Of a stretch of DNA of 48,768 nt, positions 15,195-24,019 are shown in pieces. The DNA is from Acidimicrobiia bacterium. Its GTDB lineage: Bacteria; Actinomycetota; Acidimicrobiia; Spongiisociales; JAHEDJ01. Where the stretch lies: contig JARGFH010000027.1 of assembly GCA_029210695.1 (NCBI GenBank), positions 1-48,768 of the forward strand. Reading direction: 5' to 3'. Under the pieces are notes generated by a model, which worked only from the letters and a program-made list of their open reading frames with translations, was not told where the DNA came from and made no database searches. How positions within the stretch are numbered: the stretch's first letter is position 1; the number at the start of each line of letters is the position of its first letter. A program made the translations under genes and the position numbers.

Positions 15195-16084
15195 TCGGCG
15201 GTGTCCGTGCGGGACTTGTCCAACACCCGGCGAGCCAGTCGTACGACCGCTTCGTCAACCATGTGTCCTTCGTCATCGGTGACGGCCCCCCGACCTTCGG
15301 CGAGTGCCGCGTCGTACAAAGCAACCAGCTTGCGGGCTCTAGCCACGGCACCCGGTGTAACGCCGAAGACCTCGTTGTAAACGGGAACCTGGACGGGGTG
15401 GATGGCGGGCCGGCTCCCGAAGCCGAGGGAGGCAAGCTCCTGTGCCTCGTTTCGCAGTGTTTCCAGGTTCGTGAAGTTGGGGGAAACCGGGCCGAGCGGC
15501 GCCTCCAGCCCCAGTGCCGCGGAAGCGACCACAACCTGCATGCGAAGCGGCAGCAACGCCGCCGAATTGGCGGGGTCGATGCCGAGTTCGGCGCTCAAAT
15601 CGAGTTCGCCGATCATCAACTGACTGACCCTCCGGGCGGCACCGAGCTCGCCGACTCCGAGCATCCCCGCCGCCGTCTCAATGATGGGCAGCAGCCGGAT
15701 CGAGCCAGCGGGCAGCCCCTTGGCGATTTCAGCGTCATCAAGGAGATTGGCGGCGTGTTCGAGTTCCGTGCGAGTGGAAACCTTGGGGATCATCACACCG
15801 GTCACACGGGCGTTGGGCACCGCCAGGATCTCCGCCCCGAATGAATCGCCCGGGTGATTGAGACGAACCCAGATATCCGGGACGGGACCGGCGAGGCCGG
15901 CCAGCCAGGAGCTAACCGTTTCTCGTGCCTGTTGCTTCGCCGACGGCGCCACCGCATCCTCGAGATCGATTATCAACGCGTCGGCGCCACGTTTGGTGGC
16001 CTTGGCGAGCATGTCGGGCCGATCACCCGGGACGAACAGGAAGCTTCGAGCTGCCACGATTCGGGGTCCCTCTCCTTCGTTCAT
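15191..16084 (-). CDS. CitE-like CoA-ester lyase, probable citramalyl-CoA lyase
   Basis: A 297-residue member of the HpcH/HpaI-CitE family (Mg2+-dependent malyl/citramalyl-CoA lyases). It shows R-S-F-L-F-V-P-G-D-R-P-D, I-I-D-L-E-D-A-V-A-P, L-L-P-I-I-E-T-A-A-G-M-L (metal-ligand Glu), M-I-G-E-L-D-L-S-A-E-L-G (metal-ligand Asp) and P-A-I-H-P-V-Q-V. The expected reaction here is cleavage of (S)-citramalyl-CoA to pyruvate and acetyl-CoA, because a mesaconyl-C4-CoA hydratase-like gene lies opposite. I chose ATG 16084, with AAGAAGG 9 nt upstream, over an upstream in-frame ATG that would run into the divergent mct. First gene of the minus-strand unit. Confidence 0.87.
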   Translation of the reverse strand: MNEGEGPRIVAARSFLFVPGDRPDMLAKATKRGADALIIDLEDAVAPSAKQQARETVSSWLAGLAGPVPDIWVRLNHPGDSFGAEILAVPNARVTGVMIPKVSTRTELEHAANLLDDAEIAKGLPAGSIRLLPIIETAAGMLGVGELGAARRVSQLMIGELDLSAELGIDPANSAALLPLRMQVVVASAALGLEAPLGPVSPNFTNLETLRNEAQELASLGFGSRPAIHPVQVPVYNEVFGVTPGAVARARKLVALYDAALAEGRGAVTDDEGHMVDEAVVRLARRVLDKSRTDTAE

Positions 16085-16172
16085 TTCGATGTGCCTTCTT
16101 TGTAGCACCTCGAGATCAGGCCGGTCGAGCTGCCCTCGATACAATCCACCACAGTCCGGGAGAGGAGCGTCG
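16085..16172. promoter_or_regulatory. Divergent promoter region of the C5-CoA cluster
   Basis: This 88-bp gap separates the starts of the citramalyl-CoA lyase-like gene (minus) and the mct-like gene (plus) and must hold both promoters. TACAAT at 16140-16145 could be the -10 of the plus unit. On the minus strand TCGACC and TACAAA, 18 bp apart, could serve the other unit. No clear operator palindrome was seen. Confidence 0.4.
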
Positions 16173-17387
16173 GTGGACTCAGGTCTATTGAGCGGCATGC
16201 GAGTCGTTGAAGGGGCGGCCTTTGTGGCCGGGCCGCTCGGCGGTATGACCCTTGCTCAGTTGGGAGCCGACGTCATTCGATTCGACCCGATCGGCGGAGG
16301 GCTCGACTACCGACGCTGGCCGGTCACCGCAGATGGCAACAGCCTGTACTGGGCAGGGCTCAACAAAGGCAAGCGGTCGATAGCCCTTGATCTCCGGTCG
16401 GAAGAAGGCCGGGAGCTGGCCGTGGCCCTCATCACTGCACCGGGTCCGGACGCCGGGATCTTTTTGACCAACTATCCGGCGGGTGGCTGGATCGACTACG
16501 AACACCTGGTGACGCTCCGTCCTGATCTCATCATGTGCCACATTCTCGGCAATTCCGATGGGTCCACCGCGGTCGACTACACGGTCAACGCCGCGGTTGG
16601 TTACCCGGCGATCACGGGACCACAGGAGTTGGACGGGGTGGTCAACTCAGTCCTTCCTGCCTGGGATCTCATCACGGGAACGACCGCGACTACCGGGATC
16701 CTGGCGGCAGAGCGGCACCGTTATCGCACAGGAGAAGGCCGACTGTTGAAGCTCCCGCTATTCGACGTTGCCCTGGCAACAATCGGTCATCTTGGCCAAA
16801 TTGGTGAGGTTCAGGTGAACGGCGAGGATCGTGCGAGGTACGGCAACTACCTATTCGGCGCCTTCGGCCGTGACTTCGTGACCGCCGACGGCCGTCGGGT
16901 GATGGTGGTGGCGATCACCCCCAGACAGTTCCTCGGCATGATCGAAGCGGCCGGCCTCGAGACGGAGATGGCAGCGATCGAAGCGGATCTGGGTCTTGAA
17001 CTGAGGAGCGATGGAGATCTCTTCACTGCAAGAGAGGCCATCGCCGGAATCCTCGAGGTCTGGATAGCGACGCAATCTCTGGCCGAGCTGGCCGCGATAT
17101 TCGACGCTCACCGGGTGCTGTGGGGCCCATATCAGACGATGCGGGAGCTACTCGAGAACGACTCCCGTGCGTCGACCGACAATCCAATGCTCCACGAGGT
17201 TGACCAACCTGGTATCGGTCAATACCTGATGCCGGGATCCCCCATCGACACCGGCCCCGATCGCTTGCCTCCCCAGCCGGCTCCGCGGCTCGGGCAGCAC
17301 ACCGATGAGATCTTGAGTGAAATCCTCGAGCTGAGCGGGTCGGAGATTGGACGACTCCACGACACGAAGGTGGTGGCAAGTGCCTGA
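16173..17387 (+). CDS. mct: 2-methylfumaryl-CoA isomerase (mesaconyl-CoA C1-C4 CoA transferase), Mct-like
   Basis: A 404-residue class III CoA-transferase that looks like Mct of the 3-hydroxypropionate bicycle, the intramolecular transferase moving CoA from C1 to C4 of mesaconate. Stretches I recognise as Mct-like include R-V-V-E-G-A-A-F-V-A-G-P-L-G-G-M, D-P-I-G-G-G-L-D-Y-R-R-W-P, W-A-G-L-N-K-G-K-R-S-I-A, V-D-Y-T-V-N, L-P-A-W-D (Asp aligned with the catalytic site), G-N-Y-L-F-G-A-F-G-R-D-F and S-T-D-N-P-M. The start is GTG 16173, preceded 5 nt away by AGAGGAG. The following meh-like gene overlaps it by 8 bp. This is one of the more specific calls in the cluster, made from memory of the family. 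Confidence 0.87.
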   Translation: MDSGLLSGMRVVEGAAFVAGPLGGMTLAQLGADVIRFDPIGGGLDYRRWPVTADGNSLYWAGLNKGKRSIALDLRSEEGRELAVALITAPGPDAGIFLTNYPAGGWIDYEHLVTLRPDLIMCHILGNSDGSTAVDYTVNAAVGYPAITGPQELDGVVNSVLPAWDLITGTTATTGILAAERHRYRTGEGRLLKLPLFDVALATIGHLGQIGEVQVNGEDRARYGNYLFGAFGRDFVTADGRRVMVVAITPRQFLGMIEAAGLETEMAAIEADLGLELRSDGDLFTAREAIAGILEVWIATQSLAELAAIFDAHRVLWGPYQTMRELLENDSRASTDNPMLHEVDQPGIGQYLMPGSPIDTGPDRLPPQPAPRLGQHTDEILSEILELSGSEIGRLHDTKVVASA

Positions 17388-18216
17388 ACTCGACGATTGG
17401 ATCGGCCGGAGTGAGGTGAAGGAGGATCTCATCACTGCCTGGCCGGTTGAGGCGCTGCGGGCAACCTTCGATCTTCCCGACCAGCCGTTGGTTCCGGGTG
17501 ATCCCATTCCGCCGATGTGGCACTGGTTGTTCTTCCTTTCGACGACCCGGCGGTCAGAGTTGGGTCCCGATGGTCACGCGGAGCGCGGTGGGTTTCTCCC
17601 GCCCGTCGAACTGCCGCGCAGGATGTTCGCAGGGGGTCGCACCGAGTTTCTGGCACCTCTGCGAATCGGTCAAACGGCTCGCCGGACCGGCACGATTACC
17701 GGCATCCAGACGAAGGAAGGGCGCAGCGGTCGCCTGGTGTTCGTCACCGCCCGCTTCGAGGTGGTGACGGATGACGGCCCGGCCATCGTTGAGGAGCAGG
17801 ATCTGGTCTACCGAGAAGCCGCCACAGGGAGCCAGGCTCCTGCCCCGGGAGTTGATCCGATTCCCGATGCGGCCTGGATGCAAACCATCTCGCCAGACCC
17901 CACCATGTTGTTCAGGTTTTCGGCGCTCACGTTCAATGGTCATCGCATCCACTACGACGATCCATACGTGACCGAGTTCGAGGGGTATCCGGGTTTGATC
18001 GTGCACGGGCCGATGACTGCCCTGTGGCTGCTCGGTCTCAGCGTTGCCAACGACCATCGACCGATATCCCGCTTCTCCTTCCGTGGACGGTCGCCGCTGT
18101 TCTGCGACGGCCCTGTGAGTCTGCGCGGTGGCCTCACCAAAGACGGAGCCGCCGAGCTGGCTGCATGGTCCCACGACAACCGCCTGGCTATGACCGCCGA
18201 AGTGGAGTTCGGGTAG
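17380..18216 (+). CDS. meh: Mesaconyl-C4-CoA hydratase-like (FAS1-like/MaoC hot-dog) protein
   Basis: A 278-residue two-part hot-dog protein. The N-terminal half has P-P-M-W-H-W-L-F-F and G-G-R-T-E-F-L-A-P-L-R-I-G-Q, like the FAS1-like dehydratase domain. The C-terminal half carries R-F-S-A-L-T-F-N-G-H-R-I-H-Y-D and Y-P-G-L-I-V-H-G-P, the MaoC-type hydratase motif with catalytic Asp/His. This architecture fits mesaconyl-C4-CoA hydratase (Meh) and itaconyl-CoA hydratases, which give citramalyl-CoA. GTG 17380 starts inside the 3' end of mct (8-bp overlap), so the two should be co-translated. Whether the natural substrate is mesaconyl-C4-CoA or itaconyl-CoA cannot be decided from sequence; the adjacent Mct-like gene favours the former. 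Confidence 0.82.
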   Translation: MPELDDWIGRSEVKEDLITAWPVEALRATFDLPDQPLVPGDPIPPMWHWLFFLSTTRRSELGPDGHAERGGFLPPVELPRRMFAGGRTEFLAPLRIGQTARRTGTITGIQTKEGRSGRLVFVTARFEVVTDDGPAIVEEQDLVYREAATGSQAPAPGVDPIPDAAWMQTISPDPTMLFRFSALTFNGHRIHYDDPYVTEFEGYPGLIVHGPMTALWLLGLSVANDHRPISRFSFRGRSPLFCDGPVSLRGGLTKDGAAELAAWSHDNRLAMTAEVEFG

Positions 18217-18278
18217 CAGGAAAGGAGGGTCTGGGTTGGTGGCTCTGAGTAGCGGCAGAGCCTGACCGGAGCGTGGGG

Positions 18279-18313
18279 GCCAATTGCCAATTGCCAATTG
18301 CCAATTGCCCATT
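18279..18313 (+). repeat. Heptanucleotide array, GCCAATT x4 plus GCCCATT
   Basis: Four perfect head-to-tail copies of GCCAATT and one variant fill part of the 111-bp gap between the meh-like gene and the hydrolase gene, ending 14 bp before the hydrolase start. The period is 7 bp, as in the arrays at 5744 and 31400, but the unit sequence differs. The embedded CAATTG steps are self-complementary. Confidence 0.85.
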
Positions 18314-18327
18314 CCTAGAGTCTCCTG

Positions 18328-19710
18328 GTGCGTTCTCTCGAGATAGTCCTTGCGGTTCTCGCGCTCGCTGCGGCCGTACTCCCGCGGCGCTGGACGGGCG
18401 CACGTATCGCCGCCGCGCTGGCGCTGTTACCCGTCGCGGCCGTTCACCTCACCACCGAAGGCTGGCGGTGGCAGATGGTGCCGCTCTACCTGGTCGGATC
18501 GCTCCTGTTCGCAGTCGCTGCCTGGGAGATGTTGAGTCCGGCCACGGAATCTCCAGAGTCATCCGGGCTGGCCCGGTCGCTCGGCGTGATTGGCCTTGCC
18601 GCGGTCGTTGCGCTGCCGGCGGTGGTGCCGGTTTGGGAGTTGCCGCAACCGACGGGGAAGTACGGGATCGGGACCGTCGAGACCGTGATCACGGACACCG
18701 GTCGCCGGGACCCATACGACCCTGAGGGTCGAGCGCGGCGACTCATGCTCCAGGTCTGGTACCCGGCTGATCCGGCCCGCGACGCCGATCCGGAGCCGTG
18801 GTTGGAGCAGTCGGACATCGTTGGGCCGGCCATCGCCGAGACCTTCGGGTTCCCGTCGTTTGCCCTCGGCCATAGCGCCTTGATCGACTCACACGGCTAT
18901 TCGCAGGCTGCCATTGCCGGAACGGATGAGTTTCCCGTCGTCATCTACTCACACGGATGGAAGGGGTTGCGGGCGGCCGGTCTCGACCAGATCGAGGACC
19001 TGGTCAGTCACGGGTTCATCGTCGTGGCGCCGGACCATACTTACGGGGCGGCCGCCACTGCGTTTCCCGACGGAGAATTGGTGACCTACGAACCTTCTGC
19101 CCTTCCCGAGTTCGGAACGGTCCCCGACGAGGAGTACGACGAAGCTGCCCTAATACTGGTGGCCACTTTCGCGGCAGACCTGGGTTTCGTCATGGATGAA
19201 CTCGAACGACTCAACGGTGACCCCGCCTGGCTGCTATCCGGTCGGATGGATCTGGACCGGATCGGGTTGTTCGGTCATTCCACGGGTGGGGGAGCCGTCG
19301 TCGCGATCTGCGCGGTCGATGAGCGATGCGACGCGGCGGTCGGGTTCGATCCGTGGGTGGAGCCGGTACCGGCGCAGATACTCGAGGACGGCTTCGATGT
19401 CCCGTTCCTGGCCATCAGGAGTGAAGAGTGGCTCGGCTACGACAACGACCCGGTGTTGCAGCGGTTTGCCCTGCGATCGTCAAAGACGGACCTGCTCGGA
19501 TTGATGGGGGCCGGACACCAGGATTTCAGCGTGCTTCCTCGCTTCAGCGCCGTTTCCGTCGTGCTCGACCTGAAGGGCTCGATTGATTCTGATCGAGCCG
19601 CCGAAATCGTCAACACGTATCTGGTGAAGTTCTTTGAGGCAGAATTGAACGGAGGGCCGGACGTGCCGTCCGACCCCCTGTTCGAGGAAGTGTGCATCGG
19701 TCCCTGTTGA
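18328..19710 (+). CDS. Membrane-anchored alpha/beta hydrolase, PAF-acetylhydrolase-like
   Basis: A 460-residue protein with about four N-terminal hydrophobic segments (residues 3-110) followed by an extracytoplasmic or membrane-facing alpha/beta-hydrolase domain. The nucleophile elbow is G-L-F-G-H-S-T-G-G-G, a likely acid is in V-G-F-D-P-W, and the histidine is in G-A-G-H-Q-D-F-S. Together with V-I-Y-S-H-G-W-K-G and F-I-V-V-A-P-D-H these match the platelet-activating-factor acetylhydrolase-like family, which cleaves short or oxidised acyl groups from lipids or esters. It ends with a cysteine pair (V-C-I-G-P-C). The start is GTG 18328 without a strong ribosome-binding site. Converges on the next gene with a 21-bp gap. 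Confidence 0.8.
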   Translation: MRSLEIVLAVLALAAAVLPRRWTGARIAAALALLPVAAVHLTTEGWRWQMVPLYLVGSLLFAVAAWEMLSPATESPESSGLARSLGVIGLAAVVALPAVVPVWELPQPTGKYGIGTVETVITDTGRRDPYDPEGRARRLMLQVWYPADPARDADPEPWLEQSDIVGPAIAETFGFPSFALGHSALIDSHGYSQAAIAGTDEFPVVIYSHGWKGLRAAGLDQIEDLVSHGFIVVAPDHTYGAAATAFPDGELVTYEPSALPEFGTVPDEEYDEAALILVATFAADLGFVMDELERLNGDPAWLLSGRMDLDRIGLFGHSTGGGAVVAICAVDERCDAAVGFDPWVEPVPAQILEDGFDVPFLAIRSEEWLGYDNDPVLQRFALRSSKTDLLGLMGAGHQDFSVLPRFSAVSVVLDLKGSIDSDRAAEIVNTYLVKFFEAELNGGPDVPSDPLFEEVCIGPC

Positions 19711-19731
19711 GAGCCCGATGCCCCCGACCGC

Positions 19732-20148
19732 TCAGTGGTTGGGAATGAGCGGGCAGAGGAACGCTGCCTCAGTAATCGGATCACCCACGATGATGTCACC
19801 GGCCATGGCAGCCGCGTGCACCTCTGCCGACGAGGTCAGCAGATAGGGCGTTGAAACCCACTCAACGGGGGTCGGCAGCCAGCGCCCGCCGTTGTAATCG
19901 GAGTTGCCGGGTGCGGCCTCAGCAACAGGCTCCTGACCGGGGACCAGAAACAGCTGGTCGTAGCTGGCGTTGTTCCCGTTGTAGGGAAGGGCCTTCTGGA
20001 GAATGGTCGCATAGACGTCTCCATCCGCCCGAATGGCATCCACCACAATGGGTGAACCCTTTTCGCCGCCGCGGGCCGCGGAAGCGGGCGCCGCGATCAA
20101 CCCGACAGCCAGCAGGGCGGTAATCGCAATAACGATCGACTTTCGCAT
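19732..20148 (-). CDS. Secreted protein of unknown function
   Basis: A 138-residue protein with a clear Sec signal peptide (M-R-K-S-I, a hydrophobic core, then A-P-A-S-A before the likely cleavage site). The mature part of about 113 residues contains L-P-Y-N-G-N-N-A-S-Y-D-Q-L-F-L-V-P and ends E-A-A-F-L-C-P-L-I-P-N-H; its single cysteine sits near the C terminus. I do not recognise the family. ATG 20148, preceded by AAAGGA, is preferred over an upstream in-frame ATG because it puts the signal sequence at the N terminus. Divergent from the two-component system starting at 20291. Confidence 0.75.
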   Translation of the reverse strand: MRKSIVIAITALLAVGLIAAPASAARGGEKGSPIVVDAIRADGDVYATILQKALPYNGNNASYDQLFLVPGQEPVAEAAPGNSDYNGGRWLPTPVEWVSTPYLLTSSAEVHAAAMAGDIIVGDPITEAAFLCPLIPNH

Positions 20149-20290
20149 TGTCGTTCCTTTCTTCGCCGGTATCTCCGACGGTTTCCACATTGGCGGCCCC
20201 GTCTTTCAGCAGGGGAACGGCAACCGAAACAACCGAGAAACTCGTCGCCGGTCGGGTGCCGTTGCCGCCTCGGGGACGTACGATGGCTCC

Positions 20291-20986
20291 ATGAACCGGA
20301 CCACTTCGGAAGGGCGCGTGCTGGTCGTCGACGACGAACCGATGGTGCGCGAAGTGGTGACCAGGTACCTGGAGCACGATGGGTTCTCAGTGATCGCAGT
20401 TGAGAACGGGCGGGACGCTCTGGTCGCCGTCAAGAAGGCGGCTCCCGATCTGATCATCCTGGACATCATGCTGCCTGAGATTGACGGCCTCGATGTGCTG
20501 ACCCGGCTGCGTCGGAGCGGCGATGTTCCGATCATCCTGCTGACCGCCCGTACCTCGGAGGCAGACCGCGTCCTCGGCCTCGAGCTCGGCGCAGACGACT
20601 ACGTCGTCAAGCCCTTTTCGCCCAGGGAGCTGATTGCCAGGGTCCGGTCTGTTCTTCGCCGCAGCTCCAGGGAACCGGGCGGCCGCCGCCTGGAGTTCGG
20701 CGGGCTTCAGATCGATCCGGCCACGCGCGAGGTAATGGTCGACGGTACACCGGTGGAACTGACAGCCCGGGAGTTCGACCTGCTCGCCTTTCTGGCCGGC
20801 TCGCCCCGGCAGGTGTTCTCGCGTGCCCAACTGCTCTCGCAGGTCTGGGAGTCGTCTGCTGAGTGGCAGGATCCGGCCACCGTGACCGTGCACGTCCGGC
20901 GGGTCCGTCAGAAGATCGAACGTGACCCGGATGATCCACAGCGGTTGGTCACGGTCCGCGGTGTCGGCTACCGGTTCGAACCATGA
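20291..20986 (+). CDS. OmpR-family response regulator
   Basis: A 231-residue response regulator. The receiver domain has the acidic pair V-V-D-D-E, the phospho-acceptor Asp in L-I-I-L-D-I-M-L-P, a Thr in L-L-T-A-R and Lys in V-V-K-P-F-S-P-R-E. The C-terminal winged helix contains L-T-A-R-E-F-D-L-L, T-V-H-V-R-R-V-R-Q-K-I and G-V-G-Y-R-F. It overlaps the start of its histidine kinase by 4 bp, so they form a standard two-component pair. The stimulus and regulon are unknown. Confidence 0.95.
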   Translation: MNRTTSEGRVLVVDDEPMVREVVTRYLEHDGFSVIAVENGRDALVAVKKAAPDLIILDIMLPEIDGLDVLTRLRRSGDVPIILLTARTSEADRVLGLELGADDYVVKPFSPRELIARVRSVLRRSSREPGGRRLEFGGLQIDPATREVMVDGTPVELTAREFDLLAFLAGSPRQVFSRAQLLSQVWESSAEWQDPATVTVHVRRVRQKIERDPDDPQRLVTVRGVGYRFEP

Positions 20987-22203
20987 GACTGCTGATTCCC
21001 CTGGCCGCCATCATGGTGGCGCTCGTGTTGCTGATCACCGAGGCGACGATGCAGCCGACCTCAGCCGATCGCGCACTGCTCTACGGCATCTTCGCAGGCG
21101 CCGCCGTTCTGACACTGCTGGTCGGTTGGCGTCTCCCGGCCATGACCCGAAAGTTCCACACGCTCCGCACCACCCTCCAGATTGTCGGCCTTGCCGCCGT
21201 CGTCATCGCGGCTGCCGCCGTTTCGGTGTCGGCCATCACGATGTTCCTGTCGACCCACGATCTCCGGCTGGTGCTGGTGGCCCTTCTCCTCGGGGTCGGG
21301 CTGGGTGTGGCACTGGCCGTGACGGTCACGAGGCCGCTGGCAGCCGACCTGGCGGATCTGGCGAGGGCCGCCGGCCGGGTGGGTGCCGGTGATCTCTCTG
21401 CCCGGACCAGCATCGAACGGGCAGACGAGGTAGGTGAAGTGGCCAGGGCGATGGACATGATGATCGACCAGCTCGGCGAGGCCCGGCGGATGCAGGAGCG
21501 ATCGGACGAGGTGAGAAGGGAGTTCCTCGCCGCGCTGGGCCATGATCTGAGGACCCCGCTGACCTCAATGCGCGCGGCGGTTGAGGCGCTTCAGGATGGG
21601 CTCGCCCCCGATCCGGATCGCTATCTGAACTCGGTTGCGAAAGACATCGAGAACCTCTCCGTCCTCATCGACGACCTCTTTGAGTTGGCCACGCTCGAGG
21701 CGGGTGAGCGCCCGATGGACAAGATAGAGGTCGATCTCGCCGCACTCGCCGACGAGGTAGCCCATGCGATGGTACCGCTGACCGAGCCGCGCTCGATCAG
21801 CGTCCAGATCGAGGGCTCGGCGATTGTGTCTGCGAGTGAATTGGGGATGATGCGGGTCATGCGAAACCTCATCGAAAACGCCGTGCAGCACTCTCCAAGC
21901 GGCGGAACGGTGACGATCGAGGTGAGTGAGAACCAAGCGCACGCCACAGTGACCGTCGGTGATGATGGCCCCGGGTTCCCAGTCGATTTCAAGGATCGTG
22001 CTTTCGAAAGCTTCACGAGAGCGGATTCCGCGCGACGCCGCGGGGGTGCCGGACTCGGTCTCGCCATTGCCAGAGCGATCGTTGAGGCGCACAATGGAAC
22101 CATCCGGATCAAAGATGGGGACGGCGGGACGATCGAATTCGTGCTTCCGATTAGTGACTCCAACGCCGTCCCGGAATCTACAACAAGTGGCCGAGAGCGC
22201 TAA
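20983..22203 (+). CDS. Membrane sensor histidine kinase
   Basis: A 406-residue kinase. Four hydrophobic segments (about residues 2-20, 32-50, 65-88 and 95-116) are joined by very short loops, so it lacks a large external sensor domain and may sense within the membrane. A HAMP-like linker (R-P-L-A-A-D-L-A-D-L-A-R-A) follows. The phospho-acceptor is His187 in A-L-G-H-D-L-R-T-P-L. The ATPase domain has N-L-I-E-N-A-V-Q-H-S-P (N box), D-D-G-P-G-F-P (G1) and G-G-A-G-L-G-L-A-I (G2). Partner of the response regulator it overlaps. Confidence 0.94.
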   Translation: MRLLIPLAAIMVALVLLITEATMQPTSADRALLYGIFAGAAVLTLLVGWRLPAMTRKFHTLRTTLQIVGLAAVVIAAAAVSVSAITMFLSTHDLRLVLVALLLGVGLGVALAVTVTRPLAADLADLARAAGRVGAGDLSARTSIERADEVGEVARAMDMMIDQLGEARRMQERSDEVRREFLAALGHDLRTPLTSMRAAVEALQDGLAPDPDRYLNSVAKDIENLSVLIDDLFELATLEAGERPMDKIEVDLAALADEVAHAMVPLTEPRSISVQIEGSAIVSASELGMMRVMRNLIENAVQHSPSGGTVTIEVSENQAHATVTVGDDGPGFPVDFKDRAFESFTRADSARRRGGAGLGLAIARAIVEAHNGTIRIKDGDGGTIEFVLPISDSNAVPESTTSGRER

Positions 22204-22258
22204 CTTGGATGTTCTACGGGGTGGTGGGAACCATTCCGCTGATTAGAGGAAGGGACAT

Positions 22259-24001
22259 ATGAGACGATCCATGAAACTCATTTTGCTTTTCGTGGTTTTC
22301 GCCGTGATCGCGGTTGCGTGCAGCAGCGAGACAACCGAGACAACGGAAGCCACGACCGATACCACGACACCTACCGCGACGGAGACCACTACGACTCCGA
22401 CGACAGAACCGACGACCGCAACGACGGAACCTGCAGGGCCGAGGACCATCATCATCGGCACGACCGATGCAGTCTCGAGTCTCGACAGCGCGGACGCCTA
22501 CGCGACCGCCGACTGGGAGCTGATCAAGGCCTTCAACGAGCCGCTGCTGCGGTTCCAGCCGGGAAGCAACTCCGTGCTGGAGCCGGGCATTGCCAGCCTT
22601 CCGGTGGCGAGCGAGGACGGTTTGAGCTGGGAAGTGACGCTGCGTGACGACCTCGTCTTTGGCGATGGGCTCGAGCTCACCGTCGACATGGCGGTCGAAC
22701 AGCTCAACCGTTTGATGGACTCCGATCTCCAGGCGAGTGCTCCGAACCAGGTGGGCAACACGCTGGCGATTCCCTATGTGGAGAGCATCGAGGCTGTCGA
22801 CGACAGGACCATCAGGTTCAATCTGCTGGGACCGGCCGGGTTCTTCCCGCAAATCCTGGCGGGCGCGCCGTATACGATCGCCCATCCGGACTTCTTTGCC
22901 CTGGATGAGATGAACCTGCTGCCGGAGGCGCCGATCTACGGGCTCGGTCCGTGGATCATCACCGAGAACACGGTGGCCGAGCAGACCGTGCTCGAGCCGA
23001 ATCCGTACTACACAGGTGCCTATCCGGCCAAGGTGGATCGGATCATCGTCCAGCGTTTTGCCAATCCGAGCGCGATGGCCGATGCCGTCCGCGAGGGCGA
23101 GATCGACGTCGCCTGGCGCATCCTCGGCTCCCAGGCCGCCGATGAGCTCAAGTCCGTTGATGGTCTGACCGTGGAGACGATTCCTCAGGCGCCGATCCGG
23201 TACCTGATCGTCAACCATGCCGACGGCTTCGTAACGTCAGATCCGCTCGTTCGCCAGGCCTTGGCGGCGGCCATCGACCGCGATGAGCTCTCCGACGTAG
23301 TGTTCGGCGGCGCGGTGACTCCACTGCTGTCGCCGGTGCCGCCAGGGTTCCTTGGTGCCAACGAGGCATTTGAAGATGCCTTTCAAGCGCCAAACATCGA
23401 CCTGGCGGTTGACCTGCTCACGCAGGCAGGCTATTCGGAGACCAACAAGCTGCAACTCGACCTTGGCTATCCGCCCGAGCACTACGGTGTTACCACCGCC
23501 GATGGCGTGCTGCTGGTCGCCCAACAATGGGAGGCCACCGGCCTGATCGATGTCAATGAGATCGCTCAGGAGTGGAGCACCTACGTATCGAACTGCACGA
23601 ATGGGGACACCTATCCGGTCTGCGTGCTCGGTTGGTTCTTCGACTTCCCGGATGCCGAGAACTACCTGCAACCGTTCATCGAGGGTGACGGACTCGGGAC
23701 GATGGTCCTGTGCCCGAACGATTCGTGCGGCGATGCCACCACGACGGGCATTGATCCGCTTCTCGGGCAACTGCTGCTCGACCAGCGGGCCGAGACGGAT
23801 TTGGATGCGCGTGCTGCAATCATCGAGCAGTTGCAGGATGTGTACGCCGATGAGGTCGTCACGATCCCGCTGTGGCTGGAGCCGGAGTTCATCATCTACC
23901 GGGACGGGATCGTCGGGGACGGCTCCCTGCCAAATCCGCAGACACTCAACATCGGACCCGATTTCGAGTTCGTTTACTCGGTGTTGGACATAACCGACTA
24001 A
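22259..24001 (+). CDS. Peptide ABC transporter substrate-binding lipoprotein (family 5)
   Basis: A 580-residue extracytoplasmic solute-binding protein of the DppA/OppA type. The signal ends in A-V-A-C-S-S (lipobox), and a Thr-rich linker runs to about residue 60. The mature domain begins I-I-I-G-T-T-D-A-V-S-S-L-D-S-A and contains E-V-T-L-R-D-D-L-V-F-G-D-G-L, D-P-L-V-R-Q-A-L-A-A-A-I-D-R-D and a closing I-P-L-W-L segment. It binds an oligopeptide or a similar ligand and hands it to the permeases encoded next. An AGAGGAAGGG ribosome-binding site precedes ATG 22259. A strong terminator follows, which would make this component the most abundant of the system. Confidence 0.93.
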   Translation: MRRSMKLILLFVVFAVIAVACSSETTETTEATTDTTTPTATETTTTPTTEPTTATTEPAGPRTIIIGTTDAVSSLDSADAYATADWELIKAFNEPLLRFQPGSNSVLEPGIASLPVASEDGLSWEVTLRDDLVFGDGLELTVDMAVEQLNRLMDSDLQASAPNQVGNTLAIPYVESIEAVDDRTIRFNLLGPAGFFPQILAGAPYTIAHPDFFALDEMNLLPEAPIYGLGPWIITENTVAEQTVLEPNPYYTGAYPAKVDRIIVQRFANPSAMADAVREGEIDVAWRILGSQAADELKSVDGLTVETIPQAPIRYLIVNHADGFVTSDPLVRQALAAAIDRDELSDVVFGGAVTPLLSPVPPGFLGANEAFEDAFQAPNIDLAVDLLTQAGYSETNKLQLDLGYPPEHYGVTTADGVLLVAQQWEATGLIDVNEIAQEWSTYVSNCTNGDTYPVCVLGWFFDFPDAENYLQPFIEGDGLGTMVLCPNDSCGDATTTGIDPLLGQLLLDQRAETDLDARAAIIEQLQDVYADEVVTIPLWLEPEFIIYRDGIVGDGSLPNPQTLNIGPDFEFVYSVLDITD

Positions 24002-24019
24002 TCAGGAATTGGCGAAGGA

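Noticed and set aside
14867-15844. Long plus-strand frame across the Mcd-like and lyase genes
   Set aside because: It crosses two well-recognised genes on the other strand and has shadow-type composition.
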